Below, in pieces: positions 1-6,915 of a DNA stretch of 13,355 bases. The number at the start of each line of letters is the position of its first letter. Position 1 is the stretch's first letter. The notes under the pieces were generated by a model. The model was not told the DNA's origin. It saw only the letters and a list, made by a program, of their open reading frames with translations, and made no database searches. This DNA is from JAVXAG01 sp036660615. Its GTDB lineage: Bacteria; Bacillota; Clostridia; Peptostreptococcales; Anaerovoracaceae. The stretch is from assembly GCA_036660615.1 (NCBI GenBank), contig JAVXAG010000048.1, forward strand, positions 1-13,355. The letters are read 5' to 3'. A program made the translations under genes and the position numbers.

Positions 1-5
1 GATAA

Positions 6-34
6 GTGATAATGATTATCATTATCAGTTTCAA
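6..34 (-). promoter_or_regulatory. Candidate minus-strand promoter covered by the Fur box
   Basis: Read on the minus strand, TTGAAA (34 to 29) is followed after 17 nt by TATCAC (11 to 6). These match the -35 and -10 consensus at 5/6 and 4/6 positions. The Fur palindrome fills the spacer, the usual arrangement for Fur repression by blocking polymerase. The gene it would drive lies outside the window, so the call rests on spacing and motif only. Confidence 0.4.
8..26. promoter_or_regulatory. Fur box (iron-responsive operator)
   Basis: GATAATGATTATCATTATC is a perfect palindrome of two 9-bp arms around a central T, and one more base pair on each side (7-27) also matches. It agrees with the classical 19-bp Fur consensus at 18 of 19 positions, differing only near the centre. 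No plus-strand gene starts until 277 and the nearest plus-strand -10 lies about 90 bp away. The site sits inside a candidate minus-strand promoter, so the regulated gene is probably off the left end of the window. The match is seen directly; regulation is inferred. Confidence 0.85.
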
Positions 35-90
35 AACTAGCGTTGACTGGTGAAATGATTTGAACACATATTGAAATGTGGACGAAATAC

Positions 91-115
91 ACCATAATTT
101 CATATAAATTATGGT
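91..115. promoter_or_regulatory. Palindrome overlapping the yhbY promoter (possible operator)
   Basis: ACCATAATTT (91-100) and AAATTATGGT (106-115) are perfect inverted repeats separated by 5 nt. The right arm runs into the TATAAT -10 hexamer at 115-120, so a protein bound here would cover the promoter. It is not followed by a T-run and so does not look like a terminator. I do not recognise the regulator family. Confidence 0.5.
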
Positions 116-120
116 ATAAT
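112..120 (+). promoter_or_regulatory. Extended -10 promoter for the yhbY operon
   Basis: TGGTATAAT at 112-120 is an extended -10 element (TG, one base, then a perfect TATAAT). The expected -35 position near 92-97 has no good TTGACA match, which is compatible with an extended -10 promoter. Transcription would start near 127, leaving a leader of roughly 150 nt before the first ATG at 277. Confidence 0.55.
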
Positions 121-148
121 AACCACATCACTAATAATAGAAGTAAAC

Positions 149-178
149 ACCCGCAGCCCGCAGGGCGGATTTAGGCAA
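149..178. repeat. GC-rich 30-bp direct repeat, copy 1
   Basis: Identical over 30 bp to the copy at 207-236 and markedly more GC-rich than its surroundings. It begins with two tandem CCCGCAG heptamers (150-163). A small hairpin GCCC-GCA-GGGC can form at 156-166. In this copy the end of the repeat can also form GGATTT-AGGC-AAATCC (167-182), which competes with a longer-range pairing of GGCAAAT (174-180) to ATTTGCC (194-200). It lies in the presumed yhbY leader. Function is unknown; it could be a dispersed REP-like element. Confidence 0.75.
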
Positions 179-206
179 ATCCCAAAGTTGACTATTTGCC
201 ACCGCA

Positions 207-236
207 ACCCGCAGCCCGCAGGGCGGATTTAGGCAA
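207..236. repeat. GC-rich 30-bp direct repeat, copy 2
   Basis: Exact copy of 149-178, with 28 nt between the two. It also starts with two tandem CCCGCAG heptamers (208-221) and can form the GCCC-GCA-GGGC hairpin. The flanking bases differ from copy 1, so the AAATCC partner needed for the second hairpin is absent here. The copy ends 40 nt before the yhbY start codon. Confidence 0.75.
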
Positions 237-276
237 TTCACATTAAAATAATAAAAGATTAGAAAGAGGAAAAAAT

Positions 277-573
277 ATGATAACAAGCAAACAACGAAGT
301 TTTCTGAAGGCACTAGCACATGATTTGGATCCAACAGTGTTTTTAGGAAAACAAGATTTGACTACTAATATAATAAACGAAATTGACACATGTTTAGAAC
401 ATAGAGAACTTGTAAAAGTTAAACTTCAAGATGGCTGTGCACTTTCACCAAAAGAAGTAGCTAACCAAGTGGCAGAACAATTGGGAGCAGAATTTGTACA
501 AGCTATTGGAAAGAAATTTACACTTTACAGAGAATCCAAAGATTACAAACAAATTATGTTACCAAAGAAATAA
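277..573 (+). CDS. yhbY: YhbY family (CRM-domain) RNA-binding protein
   Basis: A 98-residue protein made up of one CRS1/YhbY (CRM) domain, the normal length for bacterial YhbY. Visible family marks are the N-terminal helix with SKQRSFLKALAH, the GK-x-DLT segment (residues 24-29) equivalent to the conserved G-x-x-G-type RNA-binding loop region, and the C-terminal strand AIGKKFTLYRES (76-87). Family members associate with 50S ribosomal precursors and are implicated in ribosome assembly in the cytoplasm. AGAGGA at 265-270, 6 nt before the ATG, supports the start. It is the first gene of the long plus-strand operon and is followed 11 nt later by truA, consistent with an RNA-maturation theme. Confidence 0.92.
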   Translation: MITSKQRSFLKALAHDLDPTVFLGKQDLTTNIINEIDTCLEHRELVKVKLQDGCALSPKEVANQVAEQLGAEFVQAIGKKFTLYRESKDYKQIMLPKK

Positions 574-584
574 GGAAAAGTTTT

Positions 585-1388
585 ATGGAAAGAAATTTAC
601 TTTTGACTATCGAATATGATGGCACAAATTTTTCGGGATGGCAAAGGCAAAAAAAGGCGAGGACAGTACAAGGCGAAATAGAAAAGAAACTCTCAATAAT
701 ATGCAAACAACCCATAACCCTAAACGGTACCAGTAGGACAGATGCAGGAGTACACGCTTTGGCACAGAAGGCAACCTTTAGCGGTGAGTTTGGAATTCCA
801 ACAGATAGAATAAAAGAAGTATTAAATAATTTGTTGTCCGGAGGGCTTGAAACCCATGGCAAATATTCCGATATAAAAATAACAAAAGTAGAAGAAATGC
901 CACCAAGATTTCATGCTAGATTTGATAGCAAAGGTAAAAAATATAAATATATAATAGACAATTCTGGAGAGAGAGACACCTTTAGACGAAATTATTGCTA
1001 TCTGATAAAACCACCACTTGACGTAGTTGCAATGAAAGATGCGGCTAGATATATTGAAGGTACACACGATTTTAGTTGTTTTCAATCGCCAGGTGGAACG
1101 CCAAGAGAAATTACAGAGAGAACAATTTACTACGTAGATGTATATAGAAACGACGACGATGTAATCATTGAGATTGAGGGAAATGGTTTCTTATATAATA
1201 TGGTTAGAATAATTACAGGTACATTGATCGAAGTTGGACTCGGAAAAAGAGACCCTATGGATACGGCCAGTATCATAGCGAGCAAAGACAGACAAAGAGC
1301 GGGACATACAGCGCCGGCACAAGGACTGTATTTGGTGGATATCTTTTTTGAGTCAAAAGAGGAAAGAGATGGTAAAGAAAATGGATAG
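585..1388 (+). CDS. truA: tRNA pseudouridine(38-40) synthase TruA
   Basis: A 267-residue protein that isomerises uridine to pseudouridine at positions 38-40 of the tRNA anticodon arm. The start EYDGTNFSGWQRQ (10-22) and the catalytic motif GTSRTDAGVHAL (48-59), with the nucleophile Asp at 53, are typical. Further marks are the RFHARFDSKGKKYKY segment, the GNGFLYNMVR segment, and the family-typical end AGHTAPAQGLYL. Length is normal for TruA. AAGGA at 572-576, 8 nt before the ATG, overlaps the yhbY stop codon. The 3' end overlaps the dCMP deaminase gene by 20 bp. In many Firmicutes truA sits with ribosomal-protein genes; here it is with yhbY. Confidence 0.96.
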   Translation: MERNLLLTIEYDGTNFSGWQRQKKARTVQGEIEKKLSIICKQPITLNGTSRTDAGVHALAQKATFSGEFGIPTDRIKEVLNNLLSGGLETHGKYSDIKITKVEEMPPRFHARFDSKGKKYKYIIDNSGERDTFRRNYCYLIKPPLDVVAMKDAARYIEGTHDFSCFQSPGGTPREITERTIYYVDVYRNDDDVIIEIEGNGFLYNMVRIITGTLIEVGLGKRDPMDTASIIASKDRQRAGHTAPAQGLYLVDIFFESKEERDGKENG

Positions 1389-1842
1389 ACCAAGTTGGGA
1401 CGAGTACTTCATGGAAATGGCAGAATTGACTTCAAAGAGGTCAACTTGTTTGCGTAGAAATGTAGGAGCAGTTATTGTAAAAGACAAGCATTTAATTGCA
1501 ACTGGATACAATGGTGCGCCAAGAGGCGTGGCACATTGCGAAGAAAAAGGCGGTTGCCTTAGAGAACAATTAAAAGTTCCATCAGGGCAAAGACATGAGC
1601 TGTGCAGAGCACTTCACGCAGAGCAAAACGCAATAATACAAGCGGCTACTTTGGGAGTGAGCATAGAAGATGCTACCATTTACATAACACATCAACCTTG
1701 TGTTATTTGCGCAAAGATGATAATAAACGCAGGAATAAAAAGGATAGTTGTCAGAGAAGGATATCCTGACGACCTTTCAGTTGAAATATTAGATGAAGCA
1801 GGACTTAAAATAGTAATGCTTGACGACAATAGGAGAAAATAA
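1369..1842 (+). CDS. dCMP deaminase (ComEB-like cytidylate deaminase)
   Basis: A 157-residue zinc-dependent deaminase predicted to convert dCMP to dUMP, supplying the dTMP pathway. The catalytic motif HAE (83-85, Glu 85 as proton shuttle) and PCVIC (110-114, Cys 111 and Cys 114 as zinc ligands) are intact. The GQRHELCRALHAEQNAI stretch and Cys 57 and Cys 63 are typical of dCMP deaminases rather than tRNA or cytosine deaminases. I chose ATG 1369 because AGAGG at 1358-1362 is 6 nt upstream. The longer TTG start at 1348 has no such site, and ATG 1381 is too far from it. The gene overlaps the end of truA by 20 bp and its stop overlaps the next ATG by one base, suggesting translational coupling. 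Confidence 0.92.
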   Translation: MVKKMDRPSWDEYFMEMAELTSKRSTCLRRNVGAVIVKDKHLIATGYNGAPRGVAHCEEKGGCLREQLKVPSGQRHELCRALHAEQNAIIQAATLGVSIEDATIYITHQPCVICAKMIINAGIKRIVVREGYPDDLSVEILDEAGLKIVMLDDNRRK

Positions 1843-2930
1843 TGATGATGAAATTGTGGGCGTCATTTTTAACAGCTTTTGTATTAGCTTTGATATGTAC
1901 GCCGATAGCCATAAAAATAGCCCCGAAAATTGGAGCAATGGATGTACCAAAAGATGGAAGAAGAATGCACACAAAGGCTATGCCTAGATTTGGTGGAATT
2001 GCAATATTCATTGGAATCACAGCATCAATGATCGCATATATGTCATATGATCCAAGAGTAGTAGGAGTAATTATAGGCGGAACATTAATCTATCTTCTTG
2101 GCATTGTAGACGACTTAAAAAATCTTTCGCCCAAATTCAAGTTTTTGGGTGAAGTAGTAATTGCATGCATTATGTATGGATTTAATATTAGAATAGAATT
2201 TATAACTAACTATTTGGGAAGTGGATTGAGCCACTTTGGAACAACAGCATGTTTCATAGTTACAATCCTTTGGATAGTTGGAATAACAAATACAATTAAT
2301 TTGGTGGACGGACTAGATGGTCTGGCTACTGGAGTAGCAGCAATTGCATCATTATGCATCGCATACGTTGCGTATATACATGGTATGTATCTGGTTTCTT
2401 GTGCAATGTTAGCGATTGCAGGAGGGTCATTAGGATTCTTGCCATTTAACTTTTACCCAGCAAAGATTTTTATGGGAGATGGCGGATCGCTGTTCTTAGG
2501 ATTTACCCTTTCAACCCTATCAATTTTGGGGCCGATCAAAGGGGCAACTATAATAGCTGTTGTAGTCCCTGTTATAGTACTAGGGATTCCAATTTTTGAT
2601 ACAGCATATGCAATTCTTAGAAGACTAGTAAACAGAAGACCTATTATGGAGGCGGACAAAGGACATCTTCATCATCGTTTAATGGCTTCGGGATATGGGC
2701 AAAGAAGATCTGTTTTGATGCTATACGGAATAAGTGGAATAATGGGCATCGCAGCAGTTTTAGTCAGCAGAAGTTTATACGTAGAAACCGTTGGATTAAT
2801 GGGAATTGCGGCAATATATTTATTTGTATTCTTAACAGATGCAAACCATTTGATGCCTCATCTAAAAGCGATAAACATTGAAAGAGAAGAGAAAATACAG
2901 TGTCAAAAAGACGAAAAGACCAAGAAATAA
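1842..2930 (+). CDS. Undecaprenyl-phosphate sugar-1-phosphate transferase (TagO/WecA family)
   Basis: A 362-residue polytopic membrane protein of the MraY/WecA/TagO family. It should transfer a HexNAc-1-phosphate (usually GlcNAc-1-P from UDP-GlcNAc) to undecaprenyl phosphate at the inner face of the membrane, starting teichoic acid or other surface glycan synthesis. Conserved sites are the Mg-binding DD (90-91) in GIVDDLKNLSPKFK, NLVDGLDG (153-160), FMGDGGS (210-216) and the HLHHRL motif (275-280) that marks WecA/TagO rather than MraY. About ten hydrophobic segments are visible. AGGAG at 1831-1835 is 6 nt before ATG 1842; two further ATGs follow directly. The C-terminal tail is lysine- and glutamate-rich. 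The exact sugar cannot be read from sequence. Confidence 0.88.
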   Translation: MMMKLWASFLTAFVLALICTPIAIKIAPKIGAMDVPKDGRRMHTKAMPRFGGIAIFIGITASMIAYMSYDPRVVGVIIGGTLIYLLGIVDDLKNLSPKFKFLGEVVIACIMYGFNIRIEFITNYLGSGLSHFGTTACFIVTILWIVGITNTINLVDGLDGLATGVAAIASLCIAYVAYIHGMYLVSCAMLAIAGGSLGFLPFNFYPAKIFMGDGGSLFLGFTLSTLSILGPIKGATIIAVVVPVIVLGIPIFDTAYAILRRLVNRRPIMEADKGHLHHRLMASGYGQRRSVLMLYGISGIMGIAAVLVSRSLYVETVGLMGIAAIYLFVFLTDANHLMPHLKAINIEREEKIQCQKDEKTKK

Positions 2931-4282
2931 TTCAAATCGACAATAGAAAATTATATAAGACATTAGCAACTATTGCTGTTCCAATTGCAATCCAAGGAGT
3001 GATATCGTCAACCCTTGGATTAATTGATAATTTGATGGTTGGATATTTGGGTGAAGTAGAATTGGCAGCCGTTGGCATTGCAATTCAAATATATTTTATT
3101 CATTGGATGATTCTCTATGGATTTACCAGTGGGACAGCGACTTTTATGGCGCAGTTCTACGGTACAGGAGATATGAAAAATATCAGAAAAACCATCGGAT
3201 TTGCAGTGTCCGTAGCCGCCGGAATAGGCATTATTTTTTTTGTTGCCGGTGGCGTCTTTACAAAAGAGATAATTGGACTTTTTTCAGATAATGAAGAAAT
3301 AGTACCATTGGCAAGCCAATATATTAAAACAGCACTAGTTACATTTTTATTTTTGAGCATTTCTGTGCCATTTGAATCGGCACTGAAAGCGACACAGCAG
3401 ACAAAACTCCCCTTATATATTAGTATTGTAGTATTTGGAACCAATACATTTTTGAACTACGTTTTCATATTCGGCAAATTTGGAGCGCCAGCTCTGGGAG
3501 TAATGGGAGCCGCCTTAGCCACTAGTATTGCCAGAGGAGTCGAGGTGTTTTTGATAATCTTTGTGGTTTTTGTAAGAAAAAATGTTATTGCAGGTCAAAT
3601 CAAAGAATTCTTTGGTTGGAACAAAGAGTTTGCACTTAGGATATTAAAAAATGCATGGCCGACCACTTTTAATGAAGCCTTGTGGGGACTTGGCCAATCA
3701 ATGTATGTTGCGGCTTTTGCGAGAATAGGCGTAACGGCATATGCGGCATTTCAGGCTGCAAGTTCTATAAACAGTCTGTTCACATATGCGGCTTTTAGTG
3801 TTGGAGATGCGACTTTGATTTTGGTAGGTCAGAAACTTGGCGAAGGCAAACTGGACTACACTTTTGCTCTAGCAAAGAGGTTGCTAAAAATCGGAACATT
3901 AATCGGCATAGTTGCAGGTCTTGTTTTGGTAGTAGTTTCAAGACCTCTTGTAGGATTATTTGCACTTACCGCCCTAGGCAAATCCTATGCGACCAAAATT
4001 CTTATGGTCTATGGATTAATGATGGGATTAAATTTGTTTAACGGTATTAACATCACAGGGATTCTTAGAGGTGGTGGCGATACAAAGTTTGCAATGTTTG
4101 CAGAATCCGGCTGTATCTGGCTGGTTGCAGTACCACTAGCATTTATAGGTTCGTTATGGCTGAAACTGCCGATTTACCTTGTAGTGCTTATGGTAAAATG
4201 CGAAGATTTAGTAAAGGTATTTATTTTGACAAAGAGATTCATTTCAAAGAAATGGTTAAATAACGTAATACATGGATTATAA
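2900..4282 (+). CDS. MATE family transporter (Na+/H+-coupled efflux)
   Basis: A 460-residue membrane protein with about twelve hydrophobic segments in two homologous halves, the size and pattern of MATE exporters. Family-like signatures are PIAIQGVISSTLGLIDNLMVGYLG (about 28-51), GTATFMAQFYGTGD (about 78-91) and, in the second half, FNEALWGLGQSMYVAAFARIG and GDATLILVGQKLGEG. MATE proteins export cationic drugs or metabolites using an ion gradient; the substrate here is unknown. The start is taken as GTG 2900, 31 bp inside the tagO-like gene, with a weak AGAAGAG at 2885-2891 about 8 nt upstream. No in-frame ATG occurs before the first membrane segment. Its position after a lipid-linked sugar transferase does not by itself make it a flippase. 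Confidence 0.88.
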   Translation: MSKRRKDQEIIQIDNRKLYKTLATIAVPIAIQGVISSTLGLIDNLMVGYLGEVELAAVGIAIQIYFIHWMILYGFTSGTATFMAQFYGTGDMKNIRKTIGFAVSVAAGIGIIFFVAGGVFTKEIIGLFSDNEEIVPLASQYIKTALVTFLFLSISVPFESALKATQQTKLPLYISIVVFGTNTFLNYVFIFGKFGAPALGVMGAALATSIARGVEVFLIIFVVFVRKNVIAGQIKEFFGWNKEFALRILKNAWPTTFNEALWGLGQSMYVAAFARIGVTAYAAFQAASSINSLFTYAAFSVGDATLILVGQKLGEGKLDYTFALAKRLLKIGTLIGIVAGLVLVVVSRPLVGLFALTALGKSYATKILMVYGLMMGLNLFNGINITGILRGGGDTKFAMFAESGCIWLVAVPLAFIGSLWLKLPIYLVVLMVKCEDLVKVFILTKRFISKKWLNNVIHGL

Positions 4283-4303
4283 TAGTGAACGAGGAGAAAT
4301 CAG

Positions 4304-5263
4304 ATGAAAAAAAACAACAAGGGAATAATATTACTTTTAGTGACAGTTTTAGTTTGCACAATGGCACTAGCTGGTTGTGGGGAAGTACAGTTGTCTGAAA
4401 CCATAAATATCGCAACCCTTAATGGGCCAACAGGTATGGGAATGGCAAAGTTAATGGAAAATCCGGACAATTATAATGTTACAACATACCAAAGTCCAGA
4501 CGAAATTGTGGCAAAGATAGTTTCAGGAGAAGTTGACTTAGCTACAGTACCATCAAATTTGGCGGCTGTTCTTTACAACAAAACAAAAGGTAAAATCGTG
4601 TCTGTCAGTGCAGTGACATTGGGAGTTTTATACGTTCTTGAAAATGGCAAAACAATTTCTGATATCAGCCAACTAAAGGGAAAAACAATTGTGGCAAGTG
4701 GCAAAGGTGGCACACCTGAATATGTTTTGGAAAAGATTTTGAAAGAAAACGACCTAAAGCTTGGCAAAGATGTCAAGGTTGAGTGGCTAGCCAATCACAC
4801 AGAAGTTGTAGGCAAGTTACTGTCAAAAGAGGGGACTATTGCAATGGTTCCAGAACCATTTGTTACTGTGGCAAAGGCAAAGGGCGGACAAGGAATCAAC
4901 CAAGTTTTGGATATGAATAAGGAATGGAAAACATCAACGGGGCAAGATTTACCTATGGGGGTTTTGATTGCACAAAACTCTTTTGTAAATGATAGGAAAG
5001 CAGATCTTGAAATATTCTTAGCGGATTATAGTGAATCTGTGAAATTCGTCAACAAAGAACCGGCAGAAGCTGCAACTTTAATTGCAAAGCATGGTTTGGT
5101 AGGCGACGAAAAGATTGCAGAAAAAGCTATTCCTAATTGTAATATTGTAATGTACCAAAAGGGCGAAAGCACAGAGTTGCAAAAGAGTTTCTTGGATATT
5201 CTGTACAAAATGAACCCACAGGCAGTTGGAGGAAAATTACCAGGTGAAGAATTCTACTATTAA
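4304..5263 (+). CDS. ABC importer solute-binding lipoprotein (TauA/SsuA/NMT1-like)
   Basis: A 319-residue lipoprotein. Residues 1-24 are a signal peptide with Lys-rich start and hydrophobic core, ending in lipobox LAGC (22-25) with lipidated Cys 25. The mature part resembles periplasmic-binding-protein type II members of the TauA/SsuA/ThiY-like group: INIATLNGPTGMGMAKLM, then SPDEIVAKIVSGEVDLATVP, LKGKTIVASGKGGTPEYVL and MVPEPFVTVAKAKG. It would capture a small solute outside the membrane and deliver it to the fused permease/ATPase encoded next. GAGGAG at 4291-4296 lies 7 nt before the ATG. No riboswitch fits in the 21-nt gap upstream. Candidates for the substrate include sulfonates and pyrimidine-type vitamin precursors, but nothing here decides it. 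Confidence 0.85.
   Translation: MKKNNKGIILLLVTVLVCTMALAGCGEVQLSETINIATLNGPTGMGMAKLMENPDNYNVTTYQSPDEIVAKIVSGEVDLATVPSNLAAVLYNKTKGKIVSVSAVTLGVLYVLENGKTISDISQLKGKTIVASGKGGTPEYVLEKILKENDLKLGKDVKVEWLANHTEVVGKLLSKEGTIAMVPEPFVTVAKAKGGQGINQVLDMNKEWKTSTGQDLPMGVLIAQNSFVNDRKADLEIFLADYSESVKFVNKEPAEAATLIAKHGLVGDEKIAEKAIPNCNIVMYQKGESTELQKSFLDILYKMNPQAVGGKLPGEEFYY
5228..5232 (+). promoter_or_regulatory. Ribosome binding site deciding the fused ABC gene start
   Basis: GGAGG lies inside the end of the binding-protein gene, 11 nt before GTG 5244. It overlaps the alternative TTG codon at 5226 and so cannot serve that start. The spacing is slightly long, so the start assignment is likely rather than certain. 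Confidence 0.5.
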
Positions 5264-6686
5264 TAGAAATCACAACAGAAAATATGGCAAGCTAAAATGG
5301 CTTGCCCTTTGGGTATTATGGCTAATAATATGGCAAGCAATTGCAATGGTTGTAAACAACAGCTTGTTGCTTCCTAGCCCAATTGCTGCGGCCAAGGCAC
5401 TTTACATTCTCGGCGGAACGACTACATTTTATGTAGATGTATTCGCTACGGTTTTGAGATGTGTTTTGTCTGCAATCATTTCATTTGCAGCTGGTTGTAT
5501 ATTTGCCTATATTTCCTACAAGTGTACTTTGGTGAGAGATTTTTTATCTATTCCTGTACTATTTTTTAAATCGGTGCCAGTTATGGCAATAATCATATAT
5601 CTAATTCTGTTGGCCACTTCAAACGTTGTTCCTGTTTTGGTGGGATTCCTGATGTGTTTCCCAGTGGTATACACAAACGTTCTGTCGGGCCTAGATTCTA
5701 CAGATTCAAAGCTTCTGGAAATGGCTCAAGTTTTCAATTTTTCCAGATATAAGGTGTTGAGATTCATATATATTCCAAGTAGTGGGCCTCAAATCAAATC
5801 GTCAATCAGCCTAATTGCAGGTCTTTCATGGAAAGCTGTTGTTACAGCAGAGGTGCTTTCTATCCCTCAATTTTCCTTGGGTTACAATATGATTAATGCC
5901 AAATACTATTTAGAAACGGAGAACCTATTTGCATATATTATTGTAATAGTTTTGCTTAGTATGACATTTGAAAAACTTACAAAAGTTGCAATAAATTCTT
6001 CAGGGACAACAAGTTACGAGAAAAGTAAAGTAATGGTTTCATGTGGACGTGGACATGGAGTTGACACAGCCGAGATTCAGACTGACGGTGGTTGCGATAT
6101 TCTTTGCCGAAACTTTTCCAAGGTGTTCGAAATCGAAAATAATGGAAATATAACTAAAAAAATCGTTTCAGTACCTGATAAAACTTTCAAGAGAGGTGAA
6201 GTCAACGTGATTATGGCACCATCGGGAAGTGGCAAAACAACTTTGCTCAATGGGATTGCCGGACTGATTGATTTTGAGGGTGAAATAACGGGCATTTCAG
6301 ATGATAGAGTATCTATGATATTTCAAGAAGATAGATTGTTACCTTGGTTAAATGTTTACGATAATATAGCGATAGTATTGCAAGGCACATCAAAAGCCAA
6401 AGTTGATGATGTGGTATTACAGGCAATAAAAAAGTTAGAAATTGAAGAGGCTATCCACAAGGTTCCAAGCCAGCTTAGTGGTGGAATGTGCCACAGAGTA
6501 GCAGTGGGCAGAGCCCTAGTCGCTGAGTATAATCTATTATTAGTCGACGAACCTTTTAGAGGACTAGACAATAAGCTCAAAAAGGAAATAATAGAGGGGA
6601 TCTGGCGAGAAAAGACAAAAGACAAGACAGTGATAGTAGTCACACATAATAAGGAAGATGCCGAGGCACTAAAAAGGGGGATTTAA
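5244..6686 (+). CDS. Fused ABC importer permease and ATPase (TauC/SsuC + TauB/SsuB-like)
   Basis: A 480-residue single chain. Residues 1-250 are a TauC/SsuC-type permease: about six membrane segments and a coupling (EAA-like) loop EMAQVFNFSRYKVLRF near 159-174. After a linker rich in polar residues, about 255-285, comes an ABC ATPase with Walker A APSGSGKT (325-332), Q-loop Gln 361 in FQEDRLLPW, signature LSGGM (412-416), Walker B LLLVDEP with Glu 436 and H-loop His 468. The chain stops about a dozen residues after the H-loop, shorter than usual. These two domains are normally separate proteins. I chose GTG 5244, with GGAGG at 5228-5232 upstream, over TTG 5226, which lacks a ribosome site. 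The gene overlaps the binding-protein gene by 20 bp and ends the operon. Two copies per transporter would give two permease and two ATPase domains. Confidence 0.85.
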   Translation: MKNSTINRNHNRKYGKLKWLALWVLWLIIWQAIAMVVNNSLLLPSPIAAAKALYILGGTTTFYVDVFATVLRCVLSAIISFAAGCIFAYISYKCTLVRDFLSIPVLFFKSVPVMAIIIYLILLATSNVVPVLVGFLMCFPVVYTNVLSGLDSTDSKLLEMAQVFNFSRYKVLRFIYIPSSGPQIKSSISLIAGLSWKAVVTAEVLSIPQFSLGYNMINAKYYLETENLFAYIIVIVLLSMTFEKLTKVAINSSGTTSYEKSKVMVSCGRGHGVDTAEIQTDGGCDILCRNFSKVFEIENNGNITKKIVSVPDKTFKRGEVNVIMAPSGSGKTTLLNGIAGLIDFEGEITGISDDRVSMIFQEDRLLPWLNVYDNIAIVLQGTSKAKVDDVVLQAIKKLEIEEAIHKVPSQLSGGMCHRVAVGRALVAEYNLLLVDEPFRGLDNKLKKEIIEGIWREKTKDKTVIVVTHNKEDAEALKRGI

Positions 6687-6760
6687 GTTTTCAATTGTAG
6701 TAAAAAATGATATCTTGGTCTTTAATATTCAGTGATTCTATGATATTATTTATATTAGTC

Positions 6761-6804
6761 CTTTCCCAGAAAAAAATTAGTACAATAATATTTTAAAGGG
6801 AAAG
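6761..6804. repeat. Inverted repeat upstream of the terminator
   Basis: CTTTCCC (6761-6767) can pair with GGGAAAG (6798-6804) across a 30-nt AT-rich loop. It ends directly before the terminator stem that starts at 6807. There is no T-run after it on either strand. It might stabilise the mRNA end or be chance. The rest of the gap 6687-6915 holds no convincing gene. Confidence 0.3.
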
Positions 6805-6806
6805 AG

Positions 6807-6861
6807 AAAAAGAGACAAGTCTTTTGAGGAATACTCCTTATATTTAGATTTGTCTCTTTTT
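6807..6861. terminator. Bidirectional intrinsic terminator between convergent operons
   Basis: AAAAAGAGACAA (6807-6818) is fully complementary to TTGTCTCTTTTT (6850-6861), giving a 12-bp stem. The loop contains a smaller hairpin, GAGGA (6826-6830) with TCCTT (6836-6840). The stem ends in a T-run on both strands. It lies about 120 nt after the fused ABC gene and about 55 nt after the phzF-like gene, so it can end transcription from both sides. Confidence 0.8.
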
Positions 6862-6915
6862 AAATTCAAAATTTCGATATATCATCCTTTATTTTTTCTT
6901 TTTATAAAAACATAT

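Noticed and set aside
8..26. Fur control of the yhbY operon.
   Set aside because: The Fur box is about 90 bp upstream of the only good plus-strand -10 element, too far for normal repression, and fits a minus-strand promoter better.
149..236. CRISPR-like spacing: two 30-bp repeats separated by 28 nt.
   Set aside because: Only two copies are present, no cas gene is nearby, the repeats have internal tandem heptamers, and they sit in a gene leader next to a promoter. A repeat pair alone does not make an array.
131..334. Minus-strand open frame of 67 codons across the yhbY leader.
   Set aside because: It runs antisense through the two GC-rich repeats and into yhbY, has low-complexity Phe/Tyr-rich sequence and no family resemblance. 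Better explained as a chance frame.
1348..1368. Upstream TTG start for the dCMP deaminase.
   Set aside because: The extra seven residues are not part of the family fold, and the ribosome site at 1358-1362 lies inside that extension and points to ATG 1369.
4283..4303. Riboswitch controlling the ABC importer.
   Set aside because: The gap between the MATE gene and the lipoprotein gene is only 21 nt and is filled by the ribosome binding site, so there is no room for a riboswitch that would reveal the substrate.
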